From positions 1 through 64,000 of the forward strand of contig NZ_WPNZ01000019.1 of assembly GCF_009755605.1 (NCBI RefSeq): 64,000 nucleotides of DNA, in the 5' to 3' direction. The translations under genes were made by a program, and so were the position numbers. Origin of the DNA: Streptomyces typhae (GTDB taxonomy: Bacteria > Actinomycetota > Actinomycetes > Streptomycetales > Streptomycetaceae). This document shows positions 7,363 through 15,740 of the stretch, one piece after another; positions within the stretch are counted from its first letter, which is position 1, and every line of letters begins with the position of its first letter. The notes beneath the pieces were generated by a model. That model worked only from the letters and a program-made list of their open reading frames with translations, had not been told where the DNA came from and did no database searches.

Positions 7363-8088
7363 ATGGCCGTGCTCGCCCTGTTCCACCACGCCGGCGGTTC
7401 GGCGGCCGTGTTCCGCCGGCTGATCCGGCTCCTGCCCGACCACATCAGGCCGGTGGCGGCCGAACTCCCCGGCCGCGGCCGCCGCTGGCGCGAACCCACC
7501 CTGCACACCGCCGACGACGCGGTGCGCGACCTCACGGATCTGGTGGTCCGCGAGGTCGGCCCCGACGAGGACCTGGCCCTCTTCGGCCACAGCATGGGCG
7601 CCTACCTCGGCCTCGGCGTGGCGGCGGCGCTCGAACGGCGCGGCGGACCGCGCTGCCAGGTGCTCTTCGCCTCGGCCAACCTCGCGCCCCAGCTCGCCTC
7701 GCCGCTGTTCGCCGACGACACCGCTCCCCCGTCCGACGAGGAAGTGCTCGACCGCGCCGCGCGGTTCGGCGCCCTCGACGCCGGACTGCTGCGCGACCCG
7801 CACATCGCCGCGCGCGCCGCCGACCTGCTGCGGGCCGACTTCGACATCTGCGACTCCTTCGTCCGCACCATGTCCTGGACGGTGACCGAGAGCCCCGTCG
7901 TCGTCTGCCGCGGCCAGGACGACGCGTTCGGCGACGAGCACACCGACCTGTGGCAGTGGAGCAGCGTCCAGCCGCTCACCACCTGCACCTTCCCCGGCGG
8001 CCACCTCTACCTGGAGTCGGCGGGAGCCGAACCGCTCGCGGCGAAGATCGAGTCCGTCGTCACCGAACCGGCGCAGTCCCGCACCTGA
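7363..8088 (+). CDS. Type II (external) thioesterase
   Basis: A 241-residue alpha/beta hydrolase of the RifR/type II thioesterase group. The catalytic triad is visible as S77 (FGHSMGA), D186 or D187 (CRGQDDAF) and H214 (GGHLYL). Such enzymes remove misprimed groups from carrier proteins; in chlorination cassettes they may instead release or hand over the modified aminoacyl group. Its position between the halogenase and adenylation genes suggests it serves the free carrier protein, perhaps liberating the chlorinated amino acid for activation by the separate NRPS. Confidence 0.9.
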   Translation: MAVLALFHHAGGSAAVFRRLIRLLPDHIRPVAAELPGRGRRWREPTLHTADDAVRDLTDLVVREVGPDEDLALFGHSMGAYLGLGVAAALERRGGPRCQVLFASANLAPQLASPLFADDTAPPSDEEVLDRAARFGALDAGLLRDPHIAARAADLLRADFDICDSFVRTMSWTVTESPVVVCRGQDDAFGDEHTDLWQWSSVQPLTTCTFPGGHLYLESAGAEPLAAKIESVVTEPAQSRT

Positions 8089-8109
8089 TCCCCGGCCTGG
8101 GAGCTCCCG

Positions 8110-9675
8110 ATGACCGACCTGACGACATCCGACGCGAGTCCCCCGCTCGCCCACGAACTCTTCGAGGCCCGGCGCGCACTCCACCCCGACCTGCCCGCCG
8201 TGATCTGGGGCGACAAGGACCTGACCTACGACGATCTGGGGCGCGACTCGGACAGGCTGGCCCGCGCGCTGCGTGCGGCGGGCGTCGCGGACGAACCGGT
8301 CGGGGTGTTCTTCGACCGCGGGTTCGCCGTCGCCGTCGCCGTCCTCGGCGTGCTCAAGGCGGGCTGCGCCTACGTACCCCTCGACCCCGCCTACCCGGAC
8401 GAACGGCTCGCCGCCATGCTGCTCGACAGCGGCGCCCGGATCCTGCTGACCGACAAGGCCGTCCTCGACCGGATCCCGGTACCGGACGGCACCCGCGCCA
8501 CCGTCCTCGAGGACGCCCTCGCGGCCGTCGGGGACGCGCTGCCGGGCGTCGCGGACGCGCCCCGCACAGCGGCGCCCGCCGTCGGGCGGGACTCGCTCGC
8601 GTACGTCATCTACACCTCCGGGTCCACCGGAGTGCCGAAGGGCGTGGCCATGCCCCACGGCCCGCTGGCCAACCTCGTCGACTGGCAGTGCGGCCACTCG
8701 TCGTGCGGCACCGGCGACCGCACCCTTCAGTTCTCCGCGCTCAGCTTCGACGTGTCCTTCCAGGAGATGTTCAGCACCTGGGCGTCCGGCGGCACCCTGG
8801 TGGTGGCCGACGAGGCGACCCGCCGCAGCTGCCAGGCACTGATCGAACTCATCGACCGCGCCTCGGTACGGCGGATGTTCCTGCCGTTCGTCGCGTTGCA
8901 GGCCCTGTCGGAGCACGCCCGCGCGGCCGGGGTCTGGCCGACGTCCCTGCGCGAGGTCGTCACGGCCGGCGAACAGCTCCAGGTGTCCCCGGCGGTGCGC
9001 GCCCTGTTCCAGCACCTGGACGGCGCCGTCCTGGTCAACCAGTACGGCCCGTCGGAGACCCACGTGGTGACGTCGCTCGAACTCGGCGGCGACCCCCGGA
9101 CCTGGCCGGACCGGCCCAGCATCGGCCACCCCGTCACGCACGCCGAGGCCTACGTCCTCGACGAGGACCTGCGACCGCAACGGCCGGGCCTGACAGGGGA
9201 GCTGTGGATCGGCGGCCCCGTGCTCGCACAGGGCTACCTCGGCATGCCCGAGGCGACCGCCGAACGGTTCCGGACGGTGCCGGGCGTGGCCCGCGGCGGC
9301 CGGATCTACCGCACCGGCGACCTGGTCGCAGTGCAGCCGGACGGTGCCATCCAGTTCCTCGGCCGGGCCGACGGCCAGGTGAAGATCCGGGGCCATCGTG
9401 TGGAGATCGGCGAGGTCGAGGCGAGCCTGCGGGCACTGCCGGAGATCGCCGACGCGGCCGTGGTCGTACGGGAAGGGCCGGGCGGCGGCAAGCAGTTGGT
9501 GGCGTTCTGCGTACCGGCGCACGGCGCCGAGGTGGGGGCCGCCGCGGTGCGCCGCGGCCTGTCGGCGCGGCTTCCGGGCCACATGATCCCGTCCTCGTTC
9601 CGCGCCCTGCCGTCGGGCCTCCCGCTCACCCCGAGCGGCAAGGCCGACCGGAGGGCACTGGCCCGGCAGCTGTGA
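8110..9675 (+). CDS. Stand-alone adenylation protein, proline-like specificity pocket
   Basis: A 521-residue ANL-superfamily aminoacyl-AMP ligase. The core motifs are present: A3 YTSGSTGVPKG, A5 NQYGPSETH, A7 YRTGDL, A8 GRADGQVKIRGHRVE and A10 LTPSGKADR with its Lys. Aligning pocket residues by eye gives D-V-Q-M-V-A-Q-V-V-K. This is close to the proline code (DVQ(L/F/Y)IAHVVK) and shares the SFDVSFQE signature of prolyl-loading enzymes such as PltF, but Gln replaces the usual His at position 322. It is unlike the Thr code of SyrB1. It should load proline or a related amino acid onto the carrier protein for chlorination. It starts 21 bases after the thioesterase stop. Confidence 0.9.
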   Translation: MTDLTTSDASPPLAHELFEARRALHPDLPAVIWGDKDLTYDDLGRDSDRLARALRAAGVADEPVGVFFDRGFAVAVAVLGVLKAGCAYVPLDPAYPDERLAAMLLDSGARILLTDKAVLDRIPVPDGTRATVLEDALAAVGDALPGVADAPRTAAPAVGRDSLAYVIYTSGSTGVPKGVAMPHGPLANLVDWQCGHSSCGTGDRTLQFSALSFDVSFQEMFSTWASGGTLVVADEATRRSCQALIELIDRASVRRMFLPFVALQALSEHARAAGVWPTSLREVVTAGEQLQVSPAVRALFQHLDGAVLVNQYGPSETHVVTSLELGGDPRTWPDRPSIGHPVTHAEAYVLDEDLRPQRPGLTGELWIGGPVLAQGYLGMPEATAERFRTVPGVARGGRIYRTGDLVAVQPDGAIQFLGRADGQVKIRGHRVEIGEVEASLRALPEIADAAVVVREGPGGGKQLVAFCVPAHGAEVGAAAVRRGLSARLPGHMIPSSFRALPSGLPLTPSGKADRRALARQL

Positions 9676-9764
9676 CCGCCGGTTCACGGCCCGTTGGCCC
9701 TCACCTCGCACGCGTGTCCTGACGGCTGCGGCCGTCCCCGTCCCGAAGAGGCAGGAGGAGAAGA

Positions 9765-11090
9765 GTGTCGACGCACGGCTCGGCCATCGGCGCGGGGGAG
9801 AGCGGCAGCGTATCCGGAGTGGTCCTGGTGGACCTGGCTCTGGTCCTGCTCACCGCCCTCCTCTTCGTCAGCTTGGCCAAGCGGGTCAGACAACCCGCCG
9901 TGATGGGCGAGATCGTCGCCGGGGTGGCACTCGGGCCGAGCCTGCTCGGACTGCTGCCCGGCGACCCGCACGAGGTCCTCTTCCCCCCGGAGGCCCGCCC
10001 CTACCTGGAAGTCCTCGCCCAACTGGGCCTGGTCCTCTTCATGTTCGGCGTCGGCTACCAGCTGAGCCTTGCGCACGTGCGCGGCGTCGGCAGGCACATC
10101 GGCCTGGTGTCGCTGAGTTCGGTGGCGCTGCCGTTCGCCCTCGGGGCCGGTCTCGCGCTGCTCCTGTACCCCTGGCTCGACCAGTCCCAGCTGACGACGG
10201 ACGGGACGCTCGGCCCGGCGCTGTTCCTCGGCGCGGCGATGTCCATCACCGCCTTCCCGGTCCTCGCCCGGATCATCACCGAACGGGGCCTGCAGAAGCA
10301 CCGGGTGGGCACGGTGGCCCTGGTCAGCGCCGCCATCCAGGACGTCATCGCCTGGAGCGTGCTCGCCGCGGTCGTCACGATGGTGTCCGCGGCAGGACCC
10401 TGGTCGTTCGCGCGCACCGCCGGTGGCGCGGTGCTCTTCGTCCTCGTGCTGCTCCTGGTGGTGCGGCCGGCCCTCGCCTGGCTGCTCGCCCCGGAACGCC
10501 GGTGGGCGGGCAACGGCATGACCGTCCACGTCGTGCTCTGCTCCGGTCTCCTCGCCGCGGCGTGGGTCACCGACGAGATCGGGCTGCACGCGGTGTTCGG
10601 CGCGTTCCTGTTCGGCGCCGTCGTGCCCCGCCACCACATCGACGTGACCGCGCCCGAGGTGCCCGAACGCATCGACCAGACCAGTCTGCTGCTCCTGCCG
10701 GTGTTCTTCACCGTGACCGGGCTCTCGGTGGACCTCACCGCGCTCGGCGCGCAGGGGCTCGTCATGGTGCTCGCGATCGTCACGGTGGCCTGCGCGGGCA
10801 AGTTCCTCGGCGCGGTGGGCGCGGCACGGCTCACCGGGACGGGCGGCCGGGAGGCCACGGTCCTCGGCATCCTGCTCAACACGCGCGGTCTCACCGAACT
10901 GGTCGTCCTCAATGTGGGCCTGAGCATGGGCGCACTGGACACCCGCCTGTTCACCGCCATGGTCGTGATGGCCCTCGTCACCACGCTGATGACCGGACCG
11001 CTCCTGAGCCGGTTCCCACCCGGCGCCGAGCGGCCCGTGAAGGCCGTGCGGCAGCCGGTGGAACACGCGGGGGAGGGCGCGGTCCGATGA
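9765..11090 (+). CDS. Kef/CPA2-type cation:proton antiporter
   Basis: A 441-residue membrane protein with about 12 hydrophobic segments, matching the sodium/proton exchanger (CPA2, KefB-like) fold. Typical blocks are QPAVMGEIVAGVALGPS in an early helix, GAAMSITAFPVLARII and LNTRGLTELVVLNVG. There is no C-terminal RCK/TrkA-N nucleotide-binding domain. The GTG at 9765 follows an AGGAGGAG site. Its stop overlaps the ATG of the LuxR gene (ATGA), so they are coupled. Antiporters of this type recur in antibiotic clusters, where a resistance or pH-homeostasis role is suspected but rarely shown. Confidence 0.88.
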   Translation: MSTHGSAIGAGESGSVSGVVLVDLALVLLTALLFVSLAKRVRQPAVMGEIVAGVALGPSLLGLLPGDPHEVLFPPEARPYLEVLAQLGLVLFMFGVGYQLSLAHVRGVGRHIGLVSLSSVALPFALGAGLALLLYPWLDQSQLTTDGTLGPALFLGAAMSITAFPVLARIITERGLQKHRVGTVALVSAAIQDVIAWSVLAAVVTMVSAAGPWSFARTAGGAVLFVLVLLLVVRPALAWLLAPERRWAGNGMTVHVVLCSGLLAAAWVTDEIGLHAVFGAFLFGAVVPRHHIDVTAPEVPERIDQTSLLLLPVFFTVTGLSVDLTALGAQGLVMVLAIVTVACAGKFLGAVGAARLTGTGGREATVLGILLNTRGLTELVVLNVGLSMGALDTRLFTAMVVMALVTTLMTGPLLSRFPPGAERPVKAVRQPVEHAGEGAVR

Positions 11091-12442
11091 CGGCGATCAC
11101 CATGAGCGACATCACGACGGCACCCCCCTCGCCCGTACCGGCACCCCCTTCATCCGTGCAGGCACCGTCCTCCTCCGCGTCTCCACCGTCCGCCCCCGCC
11201 CCCGGCCCGCCCGCGGACGCCCCACCGCCCCCGCTCCGGCTGCCGCTGCGCGGCCGTGCGGACGAGATGGCGCGGGCGCTCGCGGCCCTGGAGTTCGGCG
11301 CCCGCGGCGGCTGCGCCCTGGTCGCGGTCGAGGGCCCTCCGGGGTCCGGGAAGAGCAGATTCCTCGACGAGTGCGTGAGCGCGGCGGAGCGGCTCGGCTT
11401 CGTCACGGGGCACCGGTGCCCGGTCTTCGGCCCGGCCGCCCCCGCGGTCGCCGACGCGACCGACCGGCCCCGCCTGATCGTGCTCGACGACGCCGACTTC
11501 CTCGGGGAGGAGGCGAGCGACACGCTGCTCGCCCGGCGGCACGCCCAGTACGGGAGCAGGGCCGTGGTCTGGCTGGTCGCCCGCCGGTGCGGGACGGGGG
11601 CGCGGAGCCTCGACGCGCTGGTCGCGGGGTCGAGCGGGCACACCGAACGGATCACGCTCGACGTGCTCCGCCCCGCCGCCGCGCACCAGGTGGCCGCGGA
11701 CGTCCTCGGCGTCCCCCCGTCCGCTCCGCTCGCCCGGGTCCTGAACGGCGCGGGCGGCCACCCGAAGCTCCTGGTGGAACTCCTGTGGGGCATGCGCGAG
11801 GAACACACCGTCCAAGTCGGCGCCCACGAGGCGCACCTGGTCGAGGAGCGCATTCCGCAGCGGCTGCGGACGCTGCTGCGGGACATGCTCCAGGACTATC
11901 CGGACCAGTGCCGCCACCTGCTGCGGGTGGCGGCAGTGCTGGGCCGGGAGAGCACGGTCGACGACCTCCTGCCGATCCTGCACATGCCGCCGTCCGCGCT
12001 GCTCCTCGTCCTGGACCGGGCGTCCACCACCGGAGCGCTCGCCGTCGGCAGCACCCGGATCAGCTTCCCCAACGAACTCCTGTGGCGGCTCATCGCCGAC
12101 TCGGTGCCGGTGACGCTGCGGCAGGCACTGCGCCGCCAGGTGGCCGCGGCCCGGCCGCCGTGCCCGCCCGAGGCCCGGCCCGCCCCTCCCGCGCCGGAGC
12201 CGGCCGGGCCGCCGGACCTCAACGGCCAGGAGCACGAACTCGTCCGCCTCGTCGCCGAAGGGCTGACCAACAAGCAGATCGCCCGGCGCCTCGCCATCTC
12301 CCCGCACACCGTCAACTACCACCTGAAGAAGCTGTTCCGGAAGGCCGGGGTGAACTCCCGCATCGCCTTGCTGCGCGAGATCGCGGAAGGGCACCCCGGA
12401 CTCCCCGGTCACCCCGGTGACACACCCGGGACACCGCGGTGA
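11087..12442 (+). CDS. LuxR-family regulator with AAA-type ATPase domain (LAL-like, short)
   Basis: A 451-residue regulator. After a Pro/Ser-rich N-terminal 50 residues comes a P-loop (GPPGSGKS, residues 83-90) and a Walker B-like LIVLDD near 130. A C-terminal LuxR helix-turn-helix follows (LTNKQIARRLAISPHTVNYH, about residues 390-430). At about half the usual LAL length it lacks a long TPR region. The ATG overlaps the antiporter stop by four bases. It ends one base before the stop of the convergent amidase gene. It is likely a cluster-situated activator. Confidence 0.88.
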   Translation: MTAITMSDITTAPPSPVPAPPSSVQAPSSSASPPSAPAPGPPADAPPPPLRLPLRGRADEMARALAALEFGARGGCALVAVEGPPGSGKSRFLDECVSAAERLGFVTGHRCPVFGPAAPAVADATDRPRLIVLDDADFLGEEASDTLLARRHAQYGSRAVVWLVARRCGTGARSLDALVAGSSGHTERITLDVLRPAAAHQVAADVLGVPPSAPLARVLNGAGGHPKLLVELLWGMREEHTVQVGAHEAHLVEERIPQRLRTLLRDMLQDYPDQCRHLLRVAAVLGRESTVDDLLPILHMPPSALLLVLDRASTTGALAVGSTRISFPNELLWRLIADSVPVTLRQALRRQVAAARPPCPPEARPAPPAPEPAGPPDLNGQEHELVRLVAEGLTNKQIARRLAISPHTVNYHLKKLFRKAGVNSRIALLREIAEGHPGLPGHPGDTPGTPR

Positions 12443-12443
12443 C

Positions 12444-13871
12444 TCACCCGGCCCGCCCCGGTGCCGCACCAAGGCGGGGCCGTGCCGCCGCCCACGGCCG
12501 GGCCCGTTCGAAGGCGGCGGCGAGGCGGAGCAGCCGGTCCTCGGCCCCGGGAGCGCCCACCAGTTGGACGCCGACGGGCAGATTCCCCGCGGCCCACCCG
12601 GCGGGCAGCGACACCGCGGGCTGCCCGGTGATGTTGAACGGGTACGTGAACGCCAGCCAGTCCGCGTACTCGCGCCACCGCTCCTCGAACCCCGAGCCCG
12701 CCGGGGCCTTCCCGAGCGGCGGGGGGAGCACGGTGAGCGTGGGGGTGAGCAGCACGTCGTACCGCGACCAGAAGCGCACCACCTCCGCCGCGCGGCCCTG
12801 CGCGGCGGCGAGGGCCGCGCAGTAGTCGGCGGCCCCCAGCCGCTCCCCGTACAGGGCGATGTCGAGGGTCGTCGACTCCAGGTCGGACAGGTGCTGCGGC
12901 GGCACGCCCCGGACCATGGCGGCCACGTTCGCCGCGATGACCGTCAGGAGGGGGTCCAGGAGCCCGCCGAGGTCGGGCGCGGCCTCGGTCACCTCGGCCC
13001 CCATGGCCTCGAAGACTGCCACCGCCTGCTCGAACAGCTCCCGCACCGCCGGATCGACGGTGCCGTGCGGCGGCGCGGCGGTGAACGCCACCCGCAGGCG
13101 CTCCGGCGGCCGGTCGCAGACGGCCAGGAACGAACCCGGGGGCTCCGGCAGGCCGTAGGGCTCGCCGGCGACCGGGCCCGCGAGCACGTCCAGCATCAGG
13201 GCGGCGTCGTCGACGGTGCGGGCCATGGGGCCGTTGATGACGTACCCCGCCCACTGCTCCTGGGACGCCGGTGCCCACGGGGTGCGCCCGCGGGTGGGCT
13301 TGAGCCCCACGACCCCGCAGGCGGACGCGGGCGCGCGGCCCGAGCCCATCCCGTCGGCGGCCAGGGCGAGCGGCCCGATGCCCGCGGCCACGGCGGCGGC
13401 CGCGCCGCCACTGGAGCCGGCCGGGCCGTGCGCGGTGTTCCACGGGTTGCGGGTGGCGGGGAAGGCCCGGTTGTCCGTCGTGATCCGCACTCCGAACTCC
13501 GGCATGTTGGTGCTGCCGATGAGGATGCCGCCCGCCCGCCTCAGCCGGGCCACGACCTCGCTGTCGAAGCCCGGCCGGTATCCGGTGAAGGGGAGCGAGC
13601 CGTAGGCGACCGGCAGGTCCGCCGACTCGTTGACGTCCTTGATGGTGAACGGCACCCCGTGCAGCGGACCGTGTTCGTCCGGCGGTGTCGCGTCCGCGGC
13701 GCGCGCGTCCGCGAGCGCGGCCTCCGCGCGCACGGCGACCACCGCGTTCAGGAGCGGGTTCACCGCTTCCAGGTGCGCGAGGACCGACTCGGTGACCTCG
13801 ACGGCGGACAGTTCCTTGGTCCGTACGAGATCACGCAGCTCGCACGCGGAGGTGAAGACCGGCGCCGTCAT
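12444..13871 (-). CDS. Amidase-signature family amidohydrolase
   Basis: A 475-residue amidase-signature enzyme. The Ser-Ser-Lys triad elements are visible: Lys in VPFTIKDVNES, the first Ser in GPAGSSGGAAAA, and the nucleophile region ADGMGSGRAPAS, which departs from the usual GGSIR but keeps the Ser. Such enzymes hydrolyse amides, including N-acyl amines. The ATG at 13871 overlaps the stop of the condensation-like acyltransferase gene by four bases, so the pair is co-translated. One reading is that the acyltransferase adds an acyl group and the amidase removes it late in biosynthesis or during activation. The 3' end abuts the convergent LuxR gene with one base between stops. Confidence 0.88.
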   Translation of the reverse strand: MTAPVFTSACELRDLVRTKELSAVEVTESVLAHLEAVNPLLNAVVAVRAEAALADARAADATPPDEHGPLHGVPFTIKDVNESADLPVAYGSLPFTGYRPGFDSEVVARLRRAGGILIGSTNMPEFGVRITTDNRAFPATRNPWNTAHGPAGSSGGAAAAVAAGIGPLALAADGMGSGRAPASACGVVGLKPTRGRTPWAPASQEQWAGYVINGPMARTVDDAALMLDVLAGPVAGEPYGLPEPPGSFLAVCDRPPERLRVAFTAAPPHGTVDPAVRELFEQAVAVFEAMGAEVTEAAPDLGGLLDPLLTVIAANVAAMVRGVPPQHLSDLESTTLDIALYGERLGAADYCAALAAAQGRAAEVVRFWSRYDVLLTPTLTVLPPPLGKAPAGSGFEERWREYADWLAFTYPFNITGQPAVSLPAGWAAGNLPVGVQLVGAPGAEDRLLRLAAAFERARPWAAARPRLGAAPGRAG

Positions 13872-15247
13872 CGACTGCTCACCTGCTCTTCCACGGGGTC
13901 GGGTGCCAGGAGGGCGAGGACGGTCTCCACGCACAGGTCGGCGAGGCGCGCCGCGCGCTCGTCGGAGACGATCCCCTCGGCGTACGTGAAGTTCCAGACG
14001 AGCTGGTGGTGGCTGGAGTTGACGGTGGCGACGAACGCGCCCACCACCGACAGCGAGGCGACGAACTGCGCGCCCGTGAGCCGCCACGGCCCGATCGTGT
14101 CCGGGAACGGGAACCGGCCGATGTTGGAGACGCAGAAGTTGATCGGCCCCTTCTCGTCCAGGTGCCGCACGAAGGGCATGCTGTCGGCCAGGGCCACGGG
14201 CCCGGCGGCGCCGAGCAGACGGATCATGGAGAACTGCTCGCCCCGGTCCTTGCGCTCCCTGAGGTCGGCGCTGATCTCCCGGGCCGTCGACCACAGCGGC
14301 CGGGCGGCCTCGTGCTCCACGAGGGAGGGCAGGGTCGCCACATAGCTGCCCACGTCGTCCGGTGCCACCGGCGGGTCGAGGTCGTCGCGGAAGTCGACGG
14401 GGGAGCCGATCGAGAACCACGTCGCGTCGGGGGCCCCGGCGTCCGTGGCGACCGCGCGCACCATCGCGGCGGCGAGCACACCGTGGATCGTGACCCCGTG
14501 CGCCCGGCAGGCCCTGGCGAGACGGTCGAGCGCGGGGGCGTCCAGGGACCGGTGCAGGAACCGGGTGCGGCGCTGCTCGAAGGGCACGGCCAGGTCGGCC
14601 TCGACACGGTGCGGCCGCAGCCGCAGCAGGTCGCTCTCGTCCCGTTCGGCCTTCGCCTTCGCCGGTACGTCGCCCGCCGCACCGGCGTGCCCCGCCGGGA
14701 AGAGTTCCTCGGCCGCGGGCAGCACGGCACGCGCCGCGACCGCCTCGCCCGCGGCGAGTTCGACCCACTGCCGGAGCAGCGAGACCAGTGTGGTCCCGTC
14801 CGCGACGACGTGCAGCAGGCTCAGGATCAGGTCGTGCACGTCGCCGTCGGGCCCCGGGCCCGAGAGCACGGTGGCCGTGGCGAGCGGCCCGGCGCGCCAG
14901 TCGATCGGGCCGTTCACCAGCTCCGCGTCGATGACGTGCGCCCAGTCGTGCTCCGCGTCCGCCGCCGCACGGCGGACGCGGTGGTCGAGCGGCACGGGCC
15001 GGTCGGGTACCGGCACGAACCGCGGATCCCGCCCGGCCGCGTCGTCCTCGATCGCCACCCGCAGCAGCGGGTGGCGGCCCTGGAGTTCGGTCAGCGCCGC
15101 GCGCAGCGCCGTCGCGGAGAGCGGGCCGTGCACGCGGACCCGCCCGATGACGTTCAACGGTGAGATCTGGTCGGCTATCCAGTACCAGCGCTCCAGCGGG
15201 CTCAGGGCCCGCCGCACCACTCGTCCGGACGGGGGTGTCGAGGTCAT
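13868..15247 (-). CDS. Stand-alone condensation-domain-like acyltransferase (PapA-like)
   Basis: A 459-residue protein of the condensation/wax-ester-acyltransferase superfamily. The active-site motif HHxxxDG reads LHVVADG: the first His is Leu while the catalytic second His and the Asp-Gly remain, which is tolerated in several free-standing acyltransferases. A downstream block, NFCVSNIGRFPFPD, resembles the structural motifs of PapA-type enzymes. I use ATG 15247, preceded by GGGAG; a GTG lies four codons upstream. It probably joins an acyl or aminoacyl donor to an amine or hydroxyl of the cluster product. It is coupled to the downstream amidase and lies 15 bases after the cupin gene. Confidence 0.8.
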   Translation of the reverse strand: MTSTPPSGRVVRRALSPLERWYWIADQISPLNVIGRVRVHGPLSATALRAALTELQGRHPLLRVAIEDDAAGRDPRFVPVPDRPVPLDHRVRRAAADAEHDWAHVIDAELVNGPIDWRAGPLATATVLSGPGPDGDVHDLILSLLHVVADGTTLVSLLRQWVELAAGEAVAARAVLPAAEELFPAGHAGAAGDVPAKAKAERDESDLLRLRPHRVEADLAVPFEQRRTRFLHRSLDAPALDRLARACRAHGVTIHGVLAAAMVRAVATDAGAPDATWFSIGSPVDFRDDLDPPVAPDDVGSYVATLPSLVEHEAARPLWSTAREISADLRERKDRGEQFSMIRLLGAAGPVALADSMPFVRHLDEKGPINFCVSNIGRFPFPDTIGPWRLTGAQFVASLSVVGAFVATVNSSHHQLVWNFTYAEGIVSDERAARLADLCVETVLALLAPDPVEEQVSSR

Positions 15248-15262
15248 GGGTGCTCCCACGGG

Positions 15263-15658
15263 TCAGTCGACGGGCGATCCGGGCAGCGGCCGGAACATGG
15301 CCGCGCTCGCCCGGGTCGCCTCGGTGGTCTGCCAGGGCGGGTTGGTGCCGAAGGCGAGCAGGACCTGTTCGCCGTCGGCCCGGAACGCGACCGGGTCGCC
15401 CTCCTCCACCCACACCAGCTCGTGCGGGCCCGCGGTCACCGAACCGCCCTCGAAGTCCACGGCGAACCTGCCGGACAGGACGACGATGAACTCGTCGTAG
15501 CTGGGCACCCACTCCATGACGTCGCCGGGGTGCAGCACGGCGAATCCGGCGCCCATCGACTTCGGGACCCCGTCGTCGGCGAGGTCACCGATGTAGATCT
15601 TCGTGTCGGCGAACTGCTGCCAGTTCGCCCGCTGGGTGTCGTACGTGTACGCGGCCAT
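15263..15658 (-). CDS. Small cupin-domain protein (EutQ-like)
   Basis: A 131-residue single-domain cupin. A beta-barrel core is suggested by HPGDVMEWVPSYDEFIVVLS and the later GPHELVWVEEGDPV segment. Only some of the canonical His/Glu metal ligands are evident, so metal binding is uncertain. The sequence resembles ethanolamine-utilisation EutQ-type cupins. It lies within the biosynthetic operon, between the monooxygenase and acyltransferase genes. It may be an isomerase, cyclase or ligand-binding auxiliary protein; the sequence does not decide. Confidence 0.75.
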   Translation of the reverse strand: MAAYTYDTQRANWQQFADTKIYIGDLADDGVPKSMGAGFAVLHPGDVMEWVPSYDEFIVVLSGRFAVDFEGGSVTAGPHELVWVEEGDPVAFRADGEQVLLAFGTNPPWQTTEATRASAAMFRPLPGSPVD

Positions 15659-15740
15659 GACCGTCTCCCGTCTGTGGACCGAGCGTCCTACCGGTGGCGA
15701 GCTCCTGAAGTGCTCCGCTGCGCAGTTCCGCTCCCGGGCG

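Noticed and set aside
6091..9711. A 1,206-codon open frame on the minus strand opposite the halogenase/thioesterase/adenylation genes
   Set aside because: It is antisense to four well-supported genes, has an Arg/Val/Gly-biased composition and no domains. Long antisense frames are normal in very high-GC DNA.
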